Positions 1-9,916 of a stretch of 64,000 nucleotides of DNA are shown here, one piece after another. This stretch comes from Curvibacter sp. GWA2_64_110 (GTDB taxonomy: Bacteria > Pseudomonadota > Gammaproteobacteria > Burkholderiales > Burkholderiaceae_C): the NCBI GenBank assembly GCA_001797315.1, contig MGPC01000018.1:248001-312000 (forward strand). The letters are read 5' to 3'. The notes below the pieces were generated by a model. That model had not been told where the DNA came from and made no database searches. It saw only the letters and a program-made list of their open reading frames with translations. How positions within the stretch are numbered: position 1 is the stretch's first letter; each line of letters starts with the position of its first letter. The translations under genes were made by a program, and so were the position numbers.

Positions 1-80
1 ACTTCGGGGAGAGTGTGTTGGCGTGTTTTCAAGATCGGGGCATTATCCCCAAACGCCGCCGCCCGCCTGCGCGGTGTGCT

Positions 81-635
81 TCAGACCAGACCGGCCTCGA
101 CCATCACCGCCCGCCAGGCGGCCAGCTTGCGCTCGAAACTCCAGCTCGCATTGGCCGGGCTGGTGGACGGCAGCTTCACCACGGCGAAATCCTCGATACC
201 GAGACTGTGTCGCACCAGCTTCGCATGCTTGAAGCTCTCGCCGCCGTTGTGCGCAATCATCCTCAGCTGCGGGCAATGCGCCTTGAGACTGGCAAAGTCG
301 TTGACCTGCGGGTTGCGGATGGCACTGTCCAGGCTGCCGCTGCGCTCGCAGCTGGCATAGACATCCCACAGCCCCAGACCCCGGTCGAGCAGCCAAGTGC
401 TACGTTTTTCATAGCTGTTGGTGCCCGTATCCATTGGCACAGAAGGCCAAATCGCTTGCAAAATCTTCCAGAACTGGTTGTGCGGGTGGCCGTAGTACTG
501 CTGCGCCCGCAACGAGGCCACACCGGGGAAACTGCCCAGGATCAGCAGGCGGGTGGTGGCCGAAACGATGGGCGGCAAGCCAAACAGCCGCTCGGCACCG
601 GCTTGCGGAACAACGGGTTGCGGCTTGCGCGTCAT
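81..635 (-). CDS. DNA-deoxyinosine (hypoxanthine-DNA) glycosylase, UDG superfamily
   Basis: A 184-residue protein of the uracil-DNA-glycosylase superfamily, closest to the hypoxanthine-DNA glycosylase (family 6) type. It would remove deaminated adenine (hypoxanthine) from DNA at the start of base-excision repair in the cytoplasm. The N-terminal water-activating motif reads GSFPG (residues 34-38), followed by YYGHPHNQFW (47-56). The C-terminal DNA-contact loop is LPSTSPAN (155-162). I chose the ATG at 635, which lies 4 nt after the TatD stop, over a much longer upstream reading that would run antisense-like through tatD. It is probably the last gene of a tatD-led unit. The 80 bases beyond its stop hold only a weak GGGG/CCCC hairpin (37-50). 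Confidence 0.85.
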   Translation of the reverse strand: MTRKPQPVVPQAGAERLFGLPPIVSATTRLLILGSFPGVASLRAQQYYGHPHNQFWKILQAIWPSVPMDTGTNSYEKRSTWLLDRGLGLWDVYASCERSGSLDSAIRNPQVNDFASLKAHCPQLRMIAHNGGESFKHAKLVRHSLGIEDFAVVKLPSTSPANASWSFERKLAAWRAVMVEAGLV

Positions 636-639
636 GGTG

Positions 640-1491
640 TCACGCCGGCAGCAAGGCTTGCAGGCGCGGCAGAGCCGCCATGGCATTGCGCGTGGTTGCC
701 GCGGCCAGCACCTCCGGCTCGATGCCGCGCAACTCAGCCAGCACCTGCGCGATGCGCGGCAGTTCGCCCGGCTCGTTTCGGCCTTGCGGCGTACCGGCAG
801 CCCGCGCTTCGGCCGTCTGGTACAGCCAGTGCGGCGGCATGTCGGGCGCATCGGTCTCCAGCACAAGCGCCTCCAGCGGCAGCGTGGTCGCCAGCCGGCG
901 CAGGTTCTCGGCACGCTCGTAGGTCAGCGCGCCGCCGAAGCCGAGCTTGAGCCCCAGGGCGATGAAAGCCTGCGCCTGCTGCGCGCTGCCGTTGAAGGCG
1001 TGGGCAATGCCCTGCCATTGATAGCCCCCATTGCCGACCGCGCGCAAGCCCTTGAGCAGCATGTCCGCCGAACGGCGCACGTGCAGGATGACCGGCAAGC
1101 CGTGCTGGCGCGCCAGCTTGAGCTGCTCGACATAGAAAAATTCCTGCCGCTCGCGCAGCGGGCTGGCGCAAAGCTCCGGCACGAAGTAGTCGAGCCCGAT
1201 CTCGCCCACCGCCACCAGGCGCGGGTCGTCGCGCTGTGCGGTCAGCGCGGCATCGAGCCGGGCCAGGTCGTCATCCTGCGCCTGCTTCACGTACAAAGGG
1301 TGGATGCCCAGCGCGTAGCTGTCGCCGGACTCATGGGCCAGCGTACGCACCCGCTCGAAGTCCTGCGCCTGCACCGCCGGCAGCACGCAGTGCGCTACGC
1401 CACGCGCCCGTGCACGTTCGCGTACGGCAGCCACGTCCGGGGCGAATTCCGGGGCGTCCAGATGGCAATGGGTGTCGATCCAGAATCGCAT
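640..1491 (-). CDS. TatD-family metal-dependent hydrolase/deoxyribonuclease
   Basis: A 283-residue TIM-barrel amidohydrolase of the TatD family, whose members are Mg-dependent 3'-5' exonucleases or related hydrolases. The metal ligands are recognisable: DTHCHLD at residues 6-12, the GEIGLDYF segment with the bridging Glu, HV after VIL, the HAFNG loop and the late LETDAP motif. Length is typical (about 260-285). It starts 14 nt after the lolD stop and is followed 4 nt later by the DNA glycosylase, so lolC-lolD-tatD-glycosylase look like one leftward transcription unit. The exact substrate cannot be told from sequence. Confidence 0.92.
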   Translation of the reverse strand: MRFWIDTHCHLDAPEFAPDVAAVRERARARGVAHCVLPAVQAQDFERVRTLAHESGDSYALGIHPLYVKQAQDDDLARLDAALTAQRDDPRLVAVGEIGLDYFVPELCASPLRERQEFFYVEQLKLARQHGLPVILHVRRSADMLLKGLRAVGNGGYQWQGIAHAFNGSAQQAQAFIALGLKLGFGGALTYERAENLRRLATTLPLEALVLETDAPDMPPHWLYQTAEARAAGTPQGRNEPGELPRIAQVLAELRGIEPEVLAAATTRNAMAALPRLQALLPA

Positions 1492-1505
1492 CGCCCCACC
1501 GCCGT

Positions 1506-2183
1506 TCAGGCGCTCAACCGCCCCTGCTCCAGTCGGAGCTGACGCTGGCAGCGCGCCGCCAGCGTCTCGTCGTGTGTCACCACGATGAAGGCCGTGCCCT
1601 GCTCGCGCGCCAGGCGCAGCATGAGTTCGAACACGCCGTCGGCCGTGCTGCGGTCCAGGTTGCCGGTCGGCTCATCGGCCAGCACGCAGGCCGGCTGCGT
1701 CACCAGCGCGCGCGCAATCGCCACGCGCTGGCGCTCACCGCCCGACAGTTCGGACGGGCGGTGCAACACGCGCTCGGCCAGCCCGACCGCCGCCAACATG
1801 CGCGCGGCGGTCTGCGCCGCTTCGGCGCGCTCCTGGCGCCGGATCCACAACGGCATGGCCACGTTGTCGAGCGCGCTGAATTCCGGCAACAGATGGTGGA
1901 ACTGGTAGACGAAGCCGAGGTGCTGGTTGCGCAACTGGCCCTGGGCCGCCGGCGACAGCGTGGACATCGCCTGCCCCATCAACTGGACCGAGCCGGTCGT
2001 CGGCGCATCAAGCCCGCCCAACAGGTGCAGCAGCGTACTCTTGCCGGAACCGGAAGCGCCGACAATGGCCAGCGTCTCACCGCGCTGCACCTGCAGGTCC
2101 ACCCCCTGCAGCACCGCGACATCAAGCCGTCCTTCGGTAAACCGTTTGCTCAGGCCACGGGCCTGCAAAACAATCTCACTCAT
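1506..2183 (-). CDS. lolD: Lipoprotein-releasing system ATP-binding protein LolD
   Basis: ABC ATPase of 225 residues that powers release of outer-membrane lipoproteins from the inner membrane to LolA. Walker A is GASGSGKST at residues 42-50, the signature is LSGGERQR, Walker B/D-loop is [10 protein letters not shown] and the switch His is in VVTHDE. I start it at the ATG at 2183 (MSEIVLQ). A longer upstream reading adds 21 residues with no family counterpart that overlap lolC. The start overlaps the lolC stop by 8 bp, indicating translational coupling. The pairing with lolC fixes the identity against other MacB-like ATPases. Confidence 0.95.
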   Translation of the reverse strand: MSEIVLQARGLSKRFTEGRLDVAVLQGVDLQVQRGETLAIVGASGSGKSTLLHLLGGLDAPTTGSVQLMGQAMSTLSPAAQGQLRNQHLGFVYQFHHLLPEFSALDNVAMPLWIRRQERAEAAQTAARMLAAVGLAERVLHRPSELSGGERQRVAIARALVTQPACVLADEPTGNLDRSTADGVFELMLRLAREQGTAFIVVTHDETLAARCQRQLRLEQGRLSA

Positions 2184-3432
2184 AACGAAGGGCCTCGGCG
2201 GGGTTGACGCGGCTGGCGCGCCAGCTCGGGTAGATGGTGGCCGCAAACGCCAGCACCAGCGAAATGATGGCGATCGGCACGATGTCGCTGCTTTGCGGGT
2301 CGCTCGGCATGCGGCTGATCAGGTAGATGTCCTGCGGCAGGAAGCTGGCGTGGAACAGGTGCTCCAGCGCCGGCACGATGACGTCGATGTTGAAGGCCAC
2401 CCCCAGCCCCAGCAGCAGGCCGGCCAGCGTGCCGATCACGCCCACCATGGCGCCCTGCACCATGAAAACGCCCATGATGCTCTTTGGGCTGGCGCCCAGC
2501 GTGCGCAGGATGGCAATGTCGGCGCGCTTGTCGGTCACCGTCATCACCAGCGTGCTGACCAGGTTGAAGGCCGCCACCGCCACGATCAGGGTGAGGATGA
2601 TGAACATCATGCGTTTTTCCAGTTGCACGGCGGCGAACCAGTTGCGGTTCTGCCGTGTCCAGTCGCGGATCAGCAGGTCACCGCTCAGGCTGCGCGCCAG
2701 TTGCCCCGCCACCTCGCGGGCCTGGTGCAGGTCGCGGATCTTGAGGCGGATGCCGGTCGGCCCTTCCAGGCGGAAAATCCTGGCCGCGTCGTCCACATGC
2801 ATCATCACCAGGCCGGCGTCATACTCGTAATGGCCGGAATCGAAGGTGCCGACCACCGTCATCTGCTTCAGGCGCGGCACCACGCCGGCCGGCGTCACCT
2901 GGCCGCTGGGTGCCACCAGGGTCACATTGTCGCCCTCGCGCACACCCATGGCGCGCGCCAGGTCCACCCCCAGCACGATGCCGAATTCACCTGCCACCAG
3001 ACGGCTCAGCGCGCCGTTCTTCAAGGTCGCGGCCAAGTCGGTCACCTCGGGTTCACGCGCCGGGTCGATGCCGCGCACGATGGTGCCTTTCATGTCCTCA
3101 CCACGCGCCAGCAGGGCCTGCGTACCGATGAAGGGCGCAGCGCCGACCACCTGTGGGTTGGCACGCGCCTCGCGCAGGGTCAGGTCGACATCGGGCAGCG
3201 CCGCACCGTTGGGCGCGAAGATCTCGATGTGCGACACCACGCCCAGCATGCGGTCGCGCACCTCCTTCTGGAAGCCGTTCATCACGCTGAGCACGATGAT
3301 GAGCGCCGCCACCCCCAGTGCGATGCCCAGCATGGACACGCCCGAGATGAAAGAGATGAACCCGTTGCGCCGGGTGGCGCGGCCGGCACGGGTGTAGCGC
3401 CAGCCGAGAATGAGTTCGTAGGGGATTTGCAT
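2176..3432 (-). CDS. lolC: Lipoprotein-releasing system permease LolC/LolE
   Basis: Inner-membrane permease of 418 residues from the LolC/LolE branch of the FtsX/MacB superfamily. One transmembrane helix lies near residues 25-47, followed by a periplasmic MacB-like core and three C-terminal helices with an FtsX domain. The N-terminus ([13 protein letters not shown]) and C-terminus ([11 protein letters not shown]) are hallmark ends of this family. Only one permease gene accompanies lolD, so it is probably the single LolF/LolC type that works as a homodimer, as in many non-enteric proteobacteria. It is first in the leftward unit and divergent from the next gene at 3531. Confidence 0.93.
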   Translation of the reverse strand: MQIPYELILGWRYTRAGRATRRNGFISFISGVSMLGIALGVAALIIVLSVMNGFQKEVRDRMLGVVSHIEIFAPNGAALPDVDLTLREARANPQVVGAAPFIGTQALLARGEDMKGTIVRGIDPAREPEVTDLAATLKNGALSRLVAGEFGIVLGVDLARAMGVREGDNVTLVAPSGQVTPAGVVPRLKQMTVVGTFDSGHYEYDAGLVMMHVDDAARIFRLEGPTGIRLKIRDLHQAREVAGQLARSLSGDLLIRDWTRQNRNWFAAVQLEKRMMFIILTLIVAVAAFNLVSTLVMTVTDKRADIAILRTLGASPKSIMGVFMVQGAMVGVIGTLAGLLLGLGVAFNIDVIVPALEHLFHASFLPQDIYLISRMPSDPQSSDIVPIAIISLVLAFAATIYPSWRASRVNPAEALRYE

Positions 3433-3518
3433 GGTTTATTTGGGTTCCGGTCGCCATTATTCGCGATGAATGGCATCCGCCGTTCCGCACCCTGACACTG
3501 CGATGGAACATTTCCCCG

Positions 3519-3524
3519 GACAAT
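3519..3524 (+). promoter_or_regulatory. -10-like hexamer directly before an ATG (possible leaderless start)
   Basis: GACAAT ends 6 nt before the ATG at 3531, so a transcript starting at the usual distance would begin at or within one or two bases of the start codon. There is no Shine-Dalgarno sequence between. The -35 is weak. Confidence 0.4.
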
Positions 3525-3530
3525 AGCAGC

Positions 3531-4460
3531 ATGCATCTCCTGATTCCGTTCGCCGTCGGTGACGACCCGGCCAGCCGCCAGACCCTGCGCAACCTGCGCC
3601 TGCCCCATCTGACGCGACTGCTGGCCCGGTTGACACCGCAGCCGGCCGAAGCCGGCGCGGATGACTCTCCTGCCCTGCCGCACGAACGCGCACTGGCCAA
3701 GACGCTGGGGCTGGATCCGCTGGTGCCGCCCTGGGCGGCGCTGCAGGCCCATGACCTGGGCTTGGAAGACGCTCGCGAGGAAGCCTGGGCCTTCATCACC
3801 CCCAGCCACTGGCAGGTGAGGCAGGCGCAGGTCACGCTGCTGGCGCCCGAGGAACTGGCGCTGGCAGAAGACGAGTCACGCACGCTGCTGGCGGCCATGC
3901 AGCCCTACTTCGCCGAAGACGGCATCACCTTGATCTACGAAAGCCCGACGCGCTGGCTGGCACGCGGTGCCGCCTTTCGCGGCCTGGCCACCGCCGCACC
4001 CGAGCGCGCGGTCGGACGCGACGTGGCCCCCTGGCTCCCCGCTTCGCCCCTGCTGCGCCGGCTGCAGAACGAGATGCAGATGCTGCTCTACACCCACGCC
4101 GTCAACGAGGCACGCGCCCAGCGCCGTGCGCTGGCGGTGAACTCGTTCTGGATCAGCGGCAGCGGCGCCCTGGCGGCCGCACCCGTGGCGCCGGCCGAGC
4201 GTCCGCTGGTGCCGCAGACGCTGATGCAGGCCGCCCTGCGGCAGGACTGGTCGGCCTGGGGCCAGGCCTGGGAAGCACTCGATGCCACGCAGGGCGCCGC
4301 CTTGCTGGCAGCCCTGGAACAGGGCAACGCCGCGGTACGGCTGACGCTGTGCGGCGAGCGGCAGGCCCGGACCTTTGCCGTTGCGCCGCGCGGACTCTGG
4401 TCCAGGTTATCAAGTATTTTCGGGGCCCAACCCCTGTCGAACGTCGTGGATAAGCTATGA
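3531..4460 (+). CDS. Conserved protein upstream of recJ, phosphoglycerate-mutase-like
   Basis: A 309-residue soluble protein with no signal peptide or membrane segment. The opening MHLLIPFAV and the recurrent position directly before recJ match a conserved betaproteobacterial family that is usually annotated loosely as phosphoglycerate mutase-like (COG4255 type). I see no complete iPGM metal-site motif, so catalytic activity is doubtful. Its stop overlaps the recJ start by 4 bases (ATGA), which argues for co-translation and perhaps a role linked to RecJ or its expression. A -10-like GACAAT ends 6 nt before the ATG. Function unknown. Confidence 0.8.
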   Translation: MHLLIPFAVGDDPASRQTLRNLRLPHLTRLLARLTPQPAEAGADDSPALPHERALAKTLGLDPLVPPWAALQAHDLGLEDAREEAWAFITPSHWQVRQAQVTLLAPEELALAEDESRTLLAAMQPYFAEDGITLIYESPTRWLARGAAFRGLATAAPERAVGRDVAPWLPASPLLRRLQNEMQMLLYTHAVNEARAQRRALAVNSFWISGSGALAAAPVAPAERPLVPQTLMQAALRQDWSAWGQAWEALDATQGAALLAALEQGNAAVRLTLCGERQARTFAVAPRGLWSRLSSIFGAQPLSNVVDKL

Positions 4461-6166
4461 AAATCGTCGCAAGAGAGATTCCACCGCGCGCCGCCTGGGC
4501 GCTGGAACAGGCGGGCGTGCACCCGCTGCTGGCGCGGCTGTTTGCGGCCCGCGGCGTCGCGGCCAAGGACGAACTCGACGACGGCCTGGCGCGCCTGCTG
4601 CCGCCCGCCGGCATGAAGGGCACAGCCGAGGCAGCCGTGCTGCTGGCCGATGCCATGACACAGAACAAGAAACTGTGCATCGTGGCCGACTACGACTGCG
4701 ACGGCGCCACCGCCTGCGCCGTGGCCGTGCGCGGCCTGCGCCTGCTGGGCGCACAGAACGTGAGCTACCTGGTACCCGACCGCGTGGTGGACGGTTATGG
4801 CCTGACACCGCCGATTGCCCAGCGCGTCAAGGACAGCGGTGCCGACGTGCTGATCACCGTAGACAACGGCATTGCCAGCGTGGACGGCGTGCGCGTCGCC
4901 CGCGAACTGGGCCTGCAGGTGCTGGTGACCGATCACCATCTGCCAGCGGCGGAGTTGCCAAAGACCGATGTGATCGTCAACCCGAACCAGCCGGGTTGCA
5001 CCTTCGAGAGCAAGTCGATCGCCGGCGTCGGTGTGATGTTCTACGTGCTGCTGGCGCTGCGTGCCGAACTGCGCGCGCGGGGTGTCTTCACGGCGGACAA
5101 GCAGCCCAAACTCGACGCCCTGCTGCCGCTGGTGGCCCTGGGCACGGTGGCCGACGTGGTGAAGCTCGACGCCAACAACCGCCGCCTGGTGGCACAGGGC
5201 CTGAAGCGCGTGCGCGCCGGCGCTCTGCCGCCCGGCATGAGCAGCCTGTTTTCGGTCGCCGGCCGCAATGCCGCGGCGGCCACCACCTTCGACTTCGGTT
5301 TCGCTTTGGGCCCGCGCATCAATGCCGCCGGCCGCCTGTCGGACATGACGCTGGGCATCGAATGCCTGCTGAGCGATGACCCGGCGCGCGCCGAGGAACT
5401 GGCGCGCACACTCGACGGCATCAACCGTGAACGGCGCGAGATCGAAGGCGAGATGCGCGAGCAGGCGCTGGAGATCGCCGAATCGCTGTTCGACGAAGGC
5501 GATGAACCGCCGCCGGCCATCTGCGTCTTCGACCCCGACTTCCATGAAGGCGTGGTCGGCATCGTGGCTTCGCGCATCAAGGACAAGCTGCACCGTCCGA
5601 GCTTCGTTTTCGCCGCCAGCCAGGCGCCCGGCAAGGAGCACGAGCTCAAAGGTTCCGGGCGCTCGATTCCCGGCTTTCACCTGCGCGACGCACTCGACCT
5701 GGTGGCCAAACGCTACCCCGGCGTGCTGCTGCGCTTCGGTGGCCACGCCATGGCCGCCGGCTGCACGATTGCCGAAGAGCATCTCGACGTCTTCGAACAA
5801 GGTCTGAACGAAGTGGCGCAGGAATGGCTCGACACCGCCACGCTGACGCGCCGGCTCGACACCGACGGTGCTCTGCCGCCCGAGTACCGCCGCGCCGAGA
5901 TGGTCGACGTGCTGCACCGCGAGGTCTGGGGCCAGGGCTTTGCGCCGCCGACCTTCAGCGAAGAAGTGGAGGTGCTGTCCCAGCGCCTGGTGGGCGAGAA
6001 GCACCTGGCGCTGAAACTGCGGCACCAGGGCCAGCCGGTGGATGGCATCTGGTTCGGCCGCACCGAGCCGCTGCCGCAGCGCGTGCTGCTGGCCTTCCGG
6101 CTCGATGCCGACGAGTGGCAGGGTGTGCGCCGGGTGCGTTTCCTGGTCGAAGGCGCCGAGGTCTGA
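4457..6166 (+). CDS. recJ: Single-stranded-DNA-specific exonuclease RecJ
   Basis: 5'-3' single-strand exonuclease of the DHH phosphoesterase superfamily, acting in RecF-pathway recombination, base-excision and mismatch repair. Length 569 residues is normal. DHH motif I is DYDCDGAT (78-85) and motif III is VTDHHLP. The second half has the DHHA1 domain with GSGRSIPGFHLRDAL and FGGHAMAAG motifs, then the C-terminal OB-like domain. The ATG overlaps the preceding stop (ATGA at 4457-4460). The gene ends 6 nt from the convergent chemoreceptor gene, with no room for a terminator hairpin. Confidence 0.96.
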   Translation: MKIVAREIPPRAAWALEQAGVHPLLARLFAARGVAAKDELDDGLARLLPPAGMKGTAEAAVLLADAMTQNKKLCIVADYDCDGATACAVAVRGLRLLGAQNVSYLVPDRVVDGYGLTPPIAQRVKDSGADVLITVDNGIASVDGVRVARELGLQVLVTDHHLPAAELPKTDVIVNPNQPGCTFESKSIAGVGVMFYVLLALRAELRARGVFTADKQPKLDALLPLVALGTVADVVKLDANNRRLVAQGLKRVRAGALPPGMSSLFSVAGRNAAAATTFDFGFALGPRINAAGRLSDMTLGIECLLSDDPARAEELARTLDGINRERREIEGEMREQALEIAESLFDEGDEPPPAICVFDPDFHEGVVGIVASRIKDKLHRPSFVFAASQAPGKEHELKGSGRSIPGFHLRDALDLVAKRYPGVLLRFGGHAMAAGCTIAEEHLDVFEQGLNEVAQEWLDTATLTRRLDTDGALPPEYRRAEMVDVLHREVWGQGFAPPTFSEEVEVLSQRLVGEKHLALKLRHQGQPVDGIWFGRTEPLPQRVLLAFRLDADEWQGVRRVRFLVEGAEV

Positions 6167-6172
6167 GACTAC

Positions 6173-7777
6173 CTAGGCCAGCTGCAGGGCGGGCATGCAC
6201 GGTGCAGGCAGCCCGGCATAACCGTCCTGGCTGCCCACGTTGAAGACAGCGACCACCTGCGACAGGCGCTGCGCCTGGTCGCGCAAGGCCGCCGCGGCCG
6301 CGGCCGACTGCTCCACCAGCGCGGCGTTCTGCTGCGTCATCTGATCCAGCTGGGCCACGGCGTCGTTCACCAGCCCGATGCCGTCGCGTTGCTCCGTCGA
6401 CGAAACGGTGATTTCGCCGATCAGGGCCGTCACGCGCTGCACGCTGGTGACGATTTCGTCCATGGTCTGTCCGGCCTGCGCCACCTGCCGGGAACCCGAT
6501 TCGACTGTCTCTACCGACTCGCCGATGAGCGCCTTGATCTCCTTCGCCGCCTCGGCGGAACGCTGCGCCAGGCTCCGCACTTCGGAGGCCACCACCGCGA
6601 AGCCGCGCCCCTGCTCGCCCGCGCGGGCCGCCTCGACCGCCGCGTTGAGCGCCAGGATGTTGGTCTGGAAGGCAATGCCGTCGATGGTGCCGATGATGTC
6701 GGCGATCTTGCGCGAGGCATCGGTGATGTGCTGCATGCTGCTCACCACCTGCCCCACTACCTCGCCGCCGCGGCTGGCCACCTCGGCCGCCGTCGTGGCC
6801 AGCTGGTTGGCCTGGCGCGCCGTCTCGGCCGACTGGTTCACCGTGCCGGTCAGCTCCTCCATGCTCGAAGCGGTCTGCTGCAGGTTGGAGGCGGTCTGCT
6901 CGGTGCGGACCGACAGGTCATGGTTGCCGTTGGCGATCTCGGTCGACGCGGTGGACACCGCTTCGACGCCGCCACGCACTTCGGCCACCAGGCCGTTGAG
7001 CTTGCCCACCATCTCCGACAAGGCACGCGTGAGCGCGCCGAACTCGTCCTTGCGCTCATCGCCGCGGATCTGCTGCGTCAGGTCGCCGGCCGTGATGGCT
7101 TGGGCGACAGCCACCGCCCGCTCCAGCGGATGCGTGATCGAGCGCACCAGGAGCCGCGCCAGGACAACGCTGAGCCCGAACACCAGCGCCGCGCTGACGA
7201 AGGCGAACAGACGGACGTCGTTGCGGGCCCGCAATGCCCCCTGGCGGGCTTCGTCTCGCTGCTTTTCCTGCAGGGTGACGTACTTGTCGATGGCGGCGAG
7301 ATACTGCACCACCAGCGGGCGGAACTCCTTGTCGTGGAACTCCTGCCGGGACGCCGGATAACCGGAGGCCTTCAGTTCGGCCACCTTGTCGCCCACGCCG
7401 CGGACCTTGGCCCGCGTGCTGGCCACCAGCGCCAGCGCCTCCTTGTCGGCCGGCGTGGCCACACTGCGGGTGATGCGCTCCTGCACCGGCGTGATGCGCG
7501 CCGTCAGCGCCGCAACCCGGGCATCGAAATCCTGCTGCAGGGTTTCATCGATCGTGACCAGGCTGGCCATGGACAGGGAGACCGCCAGCTCGGCCAGGCC
7601 GCGCCATGTCACGGCATTGGTGATCGAGTCCTCGTAGTGCTGCACCTGCCGTTCGGCCTCGTCCGTCACCTGGCGGGTTCGTACCTGCATCCACAGCGCC
7701 GCCGTGAACATGAGCAACAGCAGGCCCAGGATGACACCCCACAGTTTGTGCGATACGCGCAGGTCATTGAATTTCAT
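6173..7777 (-). CDS. Methyl-accepting chemotaxis protein
   Basis: Transmembrane chemoreceptor of 534 residues. TM1 is near residues 12-31, followed by a periplasmic four-helix-bundle-type sensor of about 150 residues, TM2 near 190-210, a HAMP domain ([13 protein letters not shown]) and a cytoplasmic signalling domain with the conserved hairpin tip [20 protein letters not shown]. It would signal through CheA/CheW to the flagellar motor. No CheB/CheR-tethering pentapeptide is seen at the C-terminus. I start it at ATG 7777 ([13 protein letters not shown]), which begins right before the first helix and has an AAAGGG upstream. A longer reading from 7867 adds 30 unrelated residues. Ligand unknown. 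Confidence 0.92.
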   Translation of the reverse strand: MKFNDLRVSHKLWGVILGLLLLMFTAALWMQVRTRQVTDEAERQVQHYEDSITNAVTWRGLAELAVSLSMASLVTIDETLQQDFDARVAALTARITPVQERITRSVATPADKEALALVASTRAKVRGVGDKVAELKASGYPASRQEFHDKEFRPLVVQYLAAIDKYVTLQEKQRDEARQGALRARNDVRLFAFVSAALVFGLSVVLARLLVRSITHPLERAVAVAQAITAGDLTQQIRGDERKDEFGALTRALSEMVGKLNGLVAEVRGGVEAVSTASTEIANGNHDLSVRTEQTASNLQQTASSMEELTGTVNQSAETARQANQLATTAAEVASRGGEVVGQVVSSMQHITDASRKIADIIGTIDGIAFQTNILALNAAVEAARAGEQGRGFAVVASEVRSLAQRSAEAAKEIKALIGESVETVESGSRQVAQAGQTMDEIVTSVQRVTALIGEITVSSTEQRDGIGLVNDAVAQLDQMTQQNAALVEQSAAAAAALRDQAQRLSQVVAVFNVGSQDGYAGLPAPCMPALQLA

Positions 7778-7910
7778 GGGCGGCCCTTTCGTCTCCGTCT
7801 CAGGCCTGTCCCAGACCCCGCTCGTGTTCTCAGCGGGTCCGTCGGCCAATAGGTGTTCATCGGCCATTTTTTATCGTTACCCAAGCCAGGGGCTGACCAA
7901 TGCGCGACAC

Positions 7911-7928
7911 ACCCGGGTAATCCCGGGT
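7911..7928. other. Perfect 7-4-7 palindrome between two leftward genes
   Basis: ACCCGGG, a TAAT loop and CCCGGGT form a strong hairpin or dyad in the 220-bp gap between the cyclase stop (7998) and the chemoreceptor start (7777). No T-run follows on either strand, so it is not a classic terminator. It could be an operator or a Rho-independent-like pause. The rest of this gap shows nothing convincing. Confidence 0.4.
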
Positions 7929-7997
7929 CTTTGGCGAAAACACCCGAGAGAAGCGCGCTGCGGAGTAGCGCAGAGGCAGAAGAGCGCCGAAACGGTG

Positions 7998-9137
7998 CTA
8001 GATCACCGCGATGCGATTGCGGCCTTCAGCCTTCGCCTTGTAGAGTGCGCGGTCGGCCCGCCCCAGCAGGGCGTCGATCTGGGCGTCGTCAGGCCGGTTG
8101 CTGGCCACACCGATACTGACGCTGATCGGCGGCAGTCCAGCGACCGGCAACGCCACCGCAGCGCGGATGCGCTCGCCCACGACCATGGCATCCTCCTGTG
8201 TGGTCTCCGGCAGCAGCACGACAAATTCCTCGCCGCCGAAACGCCCCAGCTGGTCAGGGCTGCGCAACAGCGGTGTGATGCGAGCGACGAAGTCGACCAG
8301 CACGCGGTCGCCCATCTGGTGACCGTGGGCGTCGTTGACGGCCTTGAAGTGGTCGATATCCAGCATCAGCAGGGACATGCTGCGCCCATGGCGTCGGCAG
8401 CGCTCCAGTTCCTGTTCGCAGGCGCTGATCAGCGTCCGGCGGATCAGCGCATTGGTCAGCGAGTCGTGGGAAGAGGAATGCTCGAACACCTCGCGTAGCC
8501 GGTCACCGGCCATGAGGATGAGACCGACCACCAGTGCGACGGTGAACAAGGCATTCATCACGATGTACAGCGTCTGGATCCGCGAAGGATCGAGCAGGCT
8601 TTCCCCCGACAGCGGCAGCCAGGCTGACAGGAAACGCAGCAACAGCACGCTCGTATGGATCACCAGCACCACCACCGTGAAGCGGGTTGAAAACACCTCC
8701 GGCCCATGACGCCAGATCAGCAGCGTCAACGTCAGCTGCAAATAGGCCCAGAGCAGGGAAACCATCAGGACACGGGCCGTGAAACTGGGTTCGGCCAGGG
8801 TATACCAGGCCAGCACAGGAAGCAGCGCGAGGATCAGCCCCATGCGGGAGAGGTAGGCCGGTACCAGCCCGAAGAAATGCCGGGCCCCGAAATAAAACAT
8901 GGCAACGCCCGTCAGCAGCAGGAAGTTGGCCGCAACGACAGACACGGCATCGGGAATCTGGCCACGCATGGCAAACAGCAGGGCCGACACGAAGCTGACC
9001 ACCGGGGCCGCCGCCCACCAGCCCAGCCCCCGGATGGACTTGGGATAGCTCAGGCGCAGGAACAGCATCACCACCGACAGCAGCAAACCCATGATGCCGC
9101 TCATGAGGATGATGGAACGCAGATCGAGCCCCATCAT
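7998..9137 (-). CDS. Membrane-anchored GGDEF diguanylate cyclase
   Basis: A 379-residue protein that should make cyclic di-GMP. The first ~190 residues form about six hydrophobic helices without a recognised sensor domain. The C-terminal GGDEF domain has its active-site motif as GGEEF (301-305), with the product-inhibition I-site RSPD (292-295) at the canonical 5-residue spacing, so an active, feedback-inhibited cyclase is expected. There is no EAL domain. It lies upstream of and co-oriented with the chemoreceptor gene, 220 bp apart, so both may affect motility, but no shared promoter is evident. Confidence 0.92.
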   Translation of the reverse strand: MMGLDLRSIILMSGIMGLLLSVVMLFLRLSYPKSIRGLGWWAAAPVVSFVSALLFAMRGQIPDAVSVVAANFLLLTGVAMFYFGARHFFGLVPAYLSRMGLILALLPVLAWYTLAEPSFTARVLMVSLLWAYLQLTLTLLIWRHGPEVFSTRFTVVVLVIHTSVLLLRFLSAWLPLSGESLLDPSRIQTLYIVMNALFTVALVVGLILMAGDRLREVFEHSSSHDSLTNALIRRTLISACEQELERCRRHGRSMSLLMLDIDHFKAVNDAHGHQMGDRVLVDFVARITPLLRSPDQLGRFGGEEFVVLLPETTQEDAMVVGERIRAAVALPVAGLPPISVSIGVASNRPDDAQIDALLGRADRALYKAKAEGRNRIAVI

Positions 9138-9196
9138 GACGCCCCCACCTCAGCCAACCGTTTGACAGAGGCTGCCATTCTCCAGAATGCCATCGC

Positions 9197-9877
9197 TCAG
9201 CCCATCAGGTCCGAGTCACGGCGTGGCGCACGATCGAGGTGATAGAGAAAGAACAGCAGCAGTACCGTGGCCCCCACCATCCACAGCGGGCCGAACAGCC
9301 AGAGCAGCAGCGGCACGGTAACGTAGTAGGCCCGCATGCCGACGCGGTAGAAGATGGCAGCACGGTTGAGTTCCGCCGCCACATGCGCCGGCCGCGTGCA
9401 GTCGAGCCGCAGATCCTTCTGCACGTTGATCTGGTAGCCGATATGGTGGTACAGCCGCATCGACAGGCAAAAGGCGAAGAAGGCAAACAGCAGATCGAAC
9501 AGCATGATGAGCAGCTTGAACAGCCACATCTCCGAGCTGTCCGTCCCCAGCACGTTGAGCACATGCCAGGTGCCGGTCAGCTTGTCGCCCTGGGCGCTGA
9601 GGGTCAGCACACCGATGATGAGCAGAATGGCGGTGGAGGCCATGAAGCTCGATGTCATGGTGGAGTTGCGCAGGGTTTGCACCGCCAGGATGTCGCGGCC
9701 GTCGCGCATCACCCCCTCCACCCAGGCAGCGCGCGCCGCATGCATGCCGTACAGCGCGCTGGAAGCCGGGTCACGGCGGTTGCGCCTGCGCAAGTAAAGC
9801 TGATAGCTCGCCACGGCAGCGGCGCTCAGGGCAAAGCCGGCAAAGTCGTAGATGTGCGTCACGATGAAATCAACCAT
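9197..9877 (-). CDS. DUF599 family membrane protein
   Basis: A 226-residue inner-membrane protein with four or five hydrophobic helices (near 5-25, 75-95, 115-140, 185-225) and the conserved core of the DUF599 family. It starts with a short periplasmic segment and has a charged RRRNRRDP loop after the first helix. Function is unknown for the family. I chose ATG 9877 (MVDFIVTHIYDF) over a start 21 bases upstream because the helix begins at once. It is divergent from the PHP phosphatase gene, with 39 bp between starts. Confidence 0.8.
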   Translation of the reverse strand: MVDFIVTHIYDFAGFALSAAAVASYQLYLRRRNRRDPASSALYGMHAARAAWVEGVMRDGRDILAVQTLRNSTMTSSFMASTAILLIIGVLTLSAQGDKLTGTWHVLNVLGTDSSEMWLFKLLIMLFDLLFAFFAFCLSMRLYHHIGYQINVQKDLRLDCTRPAHVAAELNRAAIFYRVGMRAYYVTVPLLLWLFGPLWMVGATVLLLFFLYHLDRAPRRDSDLMG

Positions 9878-9904
9878 GCAGGCATTGTGCCACTGCACAC
9901 GGCC

Positions 9905-9910
9905 TAAAAT
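9905..9910 (+). promoter_or_regulatory. TAAAAT -10 box directly before a GTG start (leaderless candidate)
   Basis: TAAAAT is followed by 6 nt and then the GTG at 9917. A transcript from this -10 would begin about at the start codon. No Shine-Dalgarno sequence is present and the -35 region is poor. Confidence 0.5.
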
Positions 9911-9916
9911 GCCTTG

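Noticed and set aside
37-50. GGGG/CCCC hairpin after the DNA glycosylase gene
   Set aside because: Stem is only 4-5 bp and no T-run follows, too weak to call a terminator.
4088-6025. A 645-residue minus-strand frame opposite recJ
   Set aside because: It is antisense to recJ and the gene before it, has no ribosome-binding site or family motifs, and is a GC-bias shadow.
7855-7890. GCCGATGA on the minus strand upstream of the chemoreceptor, resembling a sigma-28 -10
   Set aside because: No TAAA-type -35 lies at the required 15-nt spacing, so a flagellar-sigma promoter is not supported.
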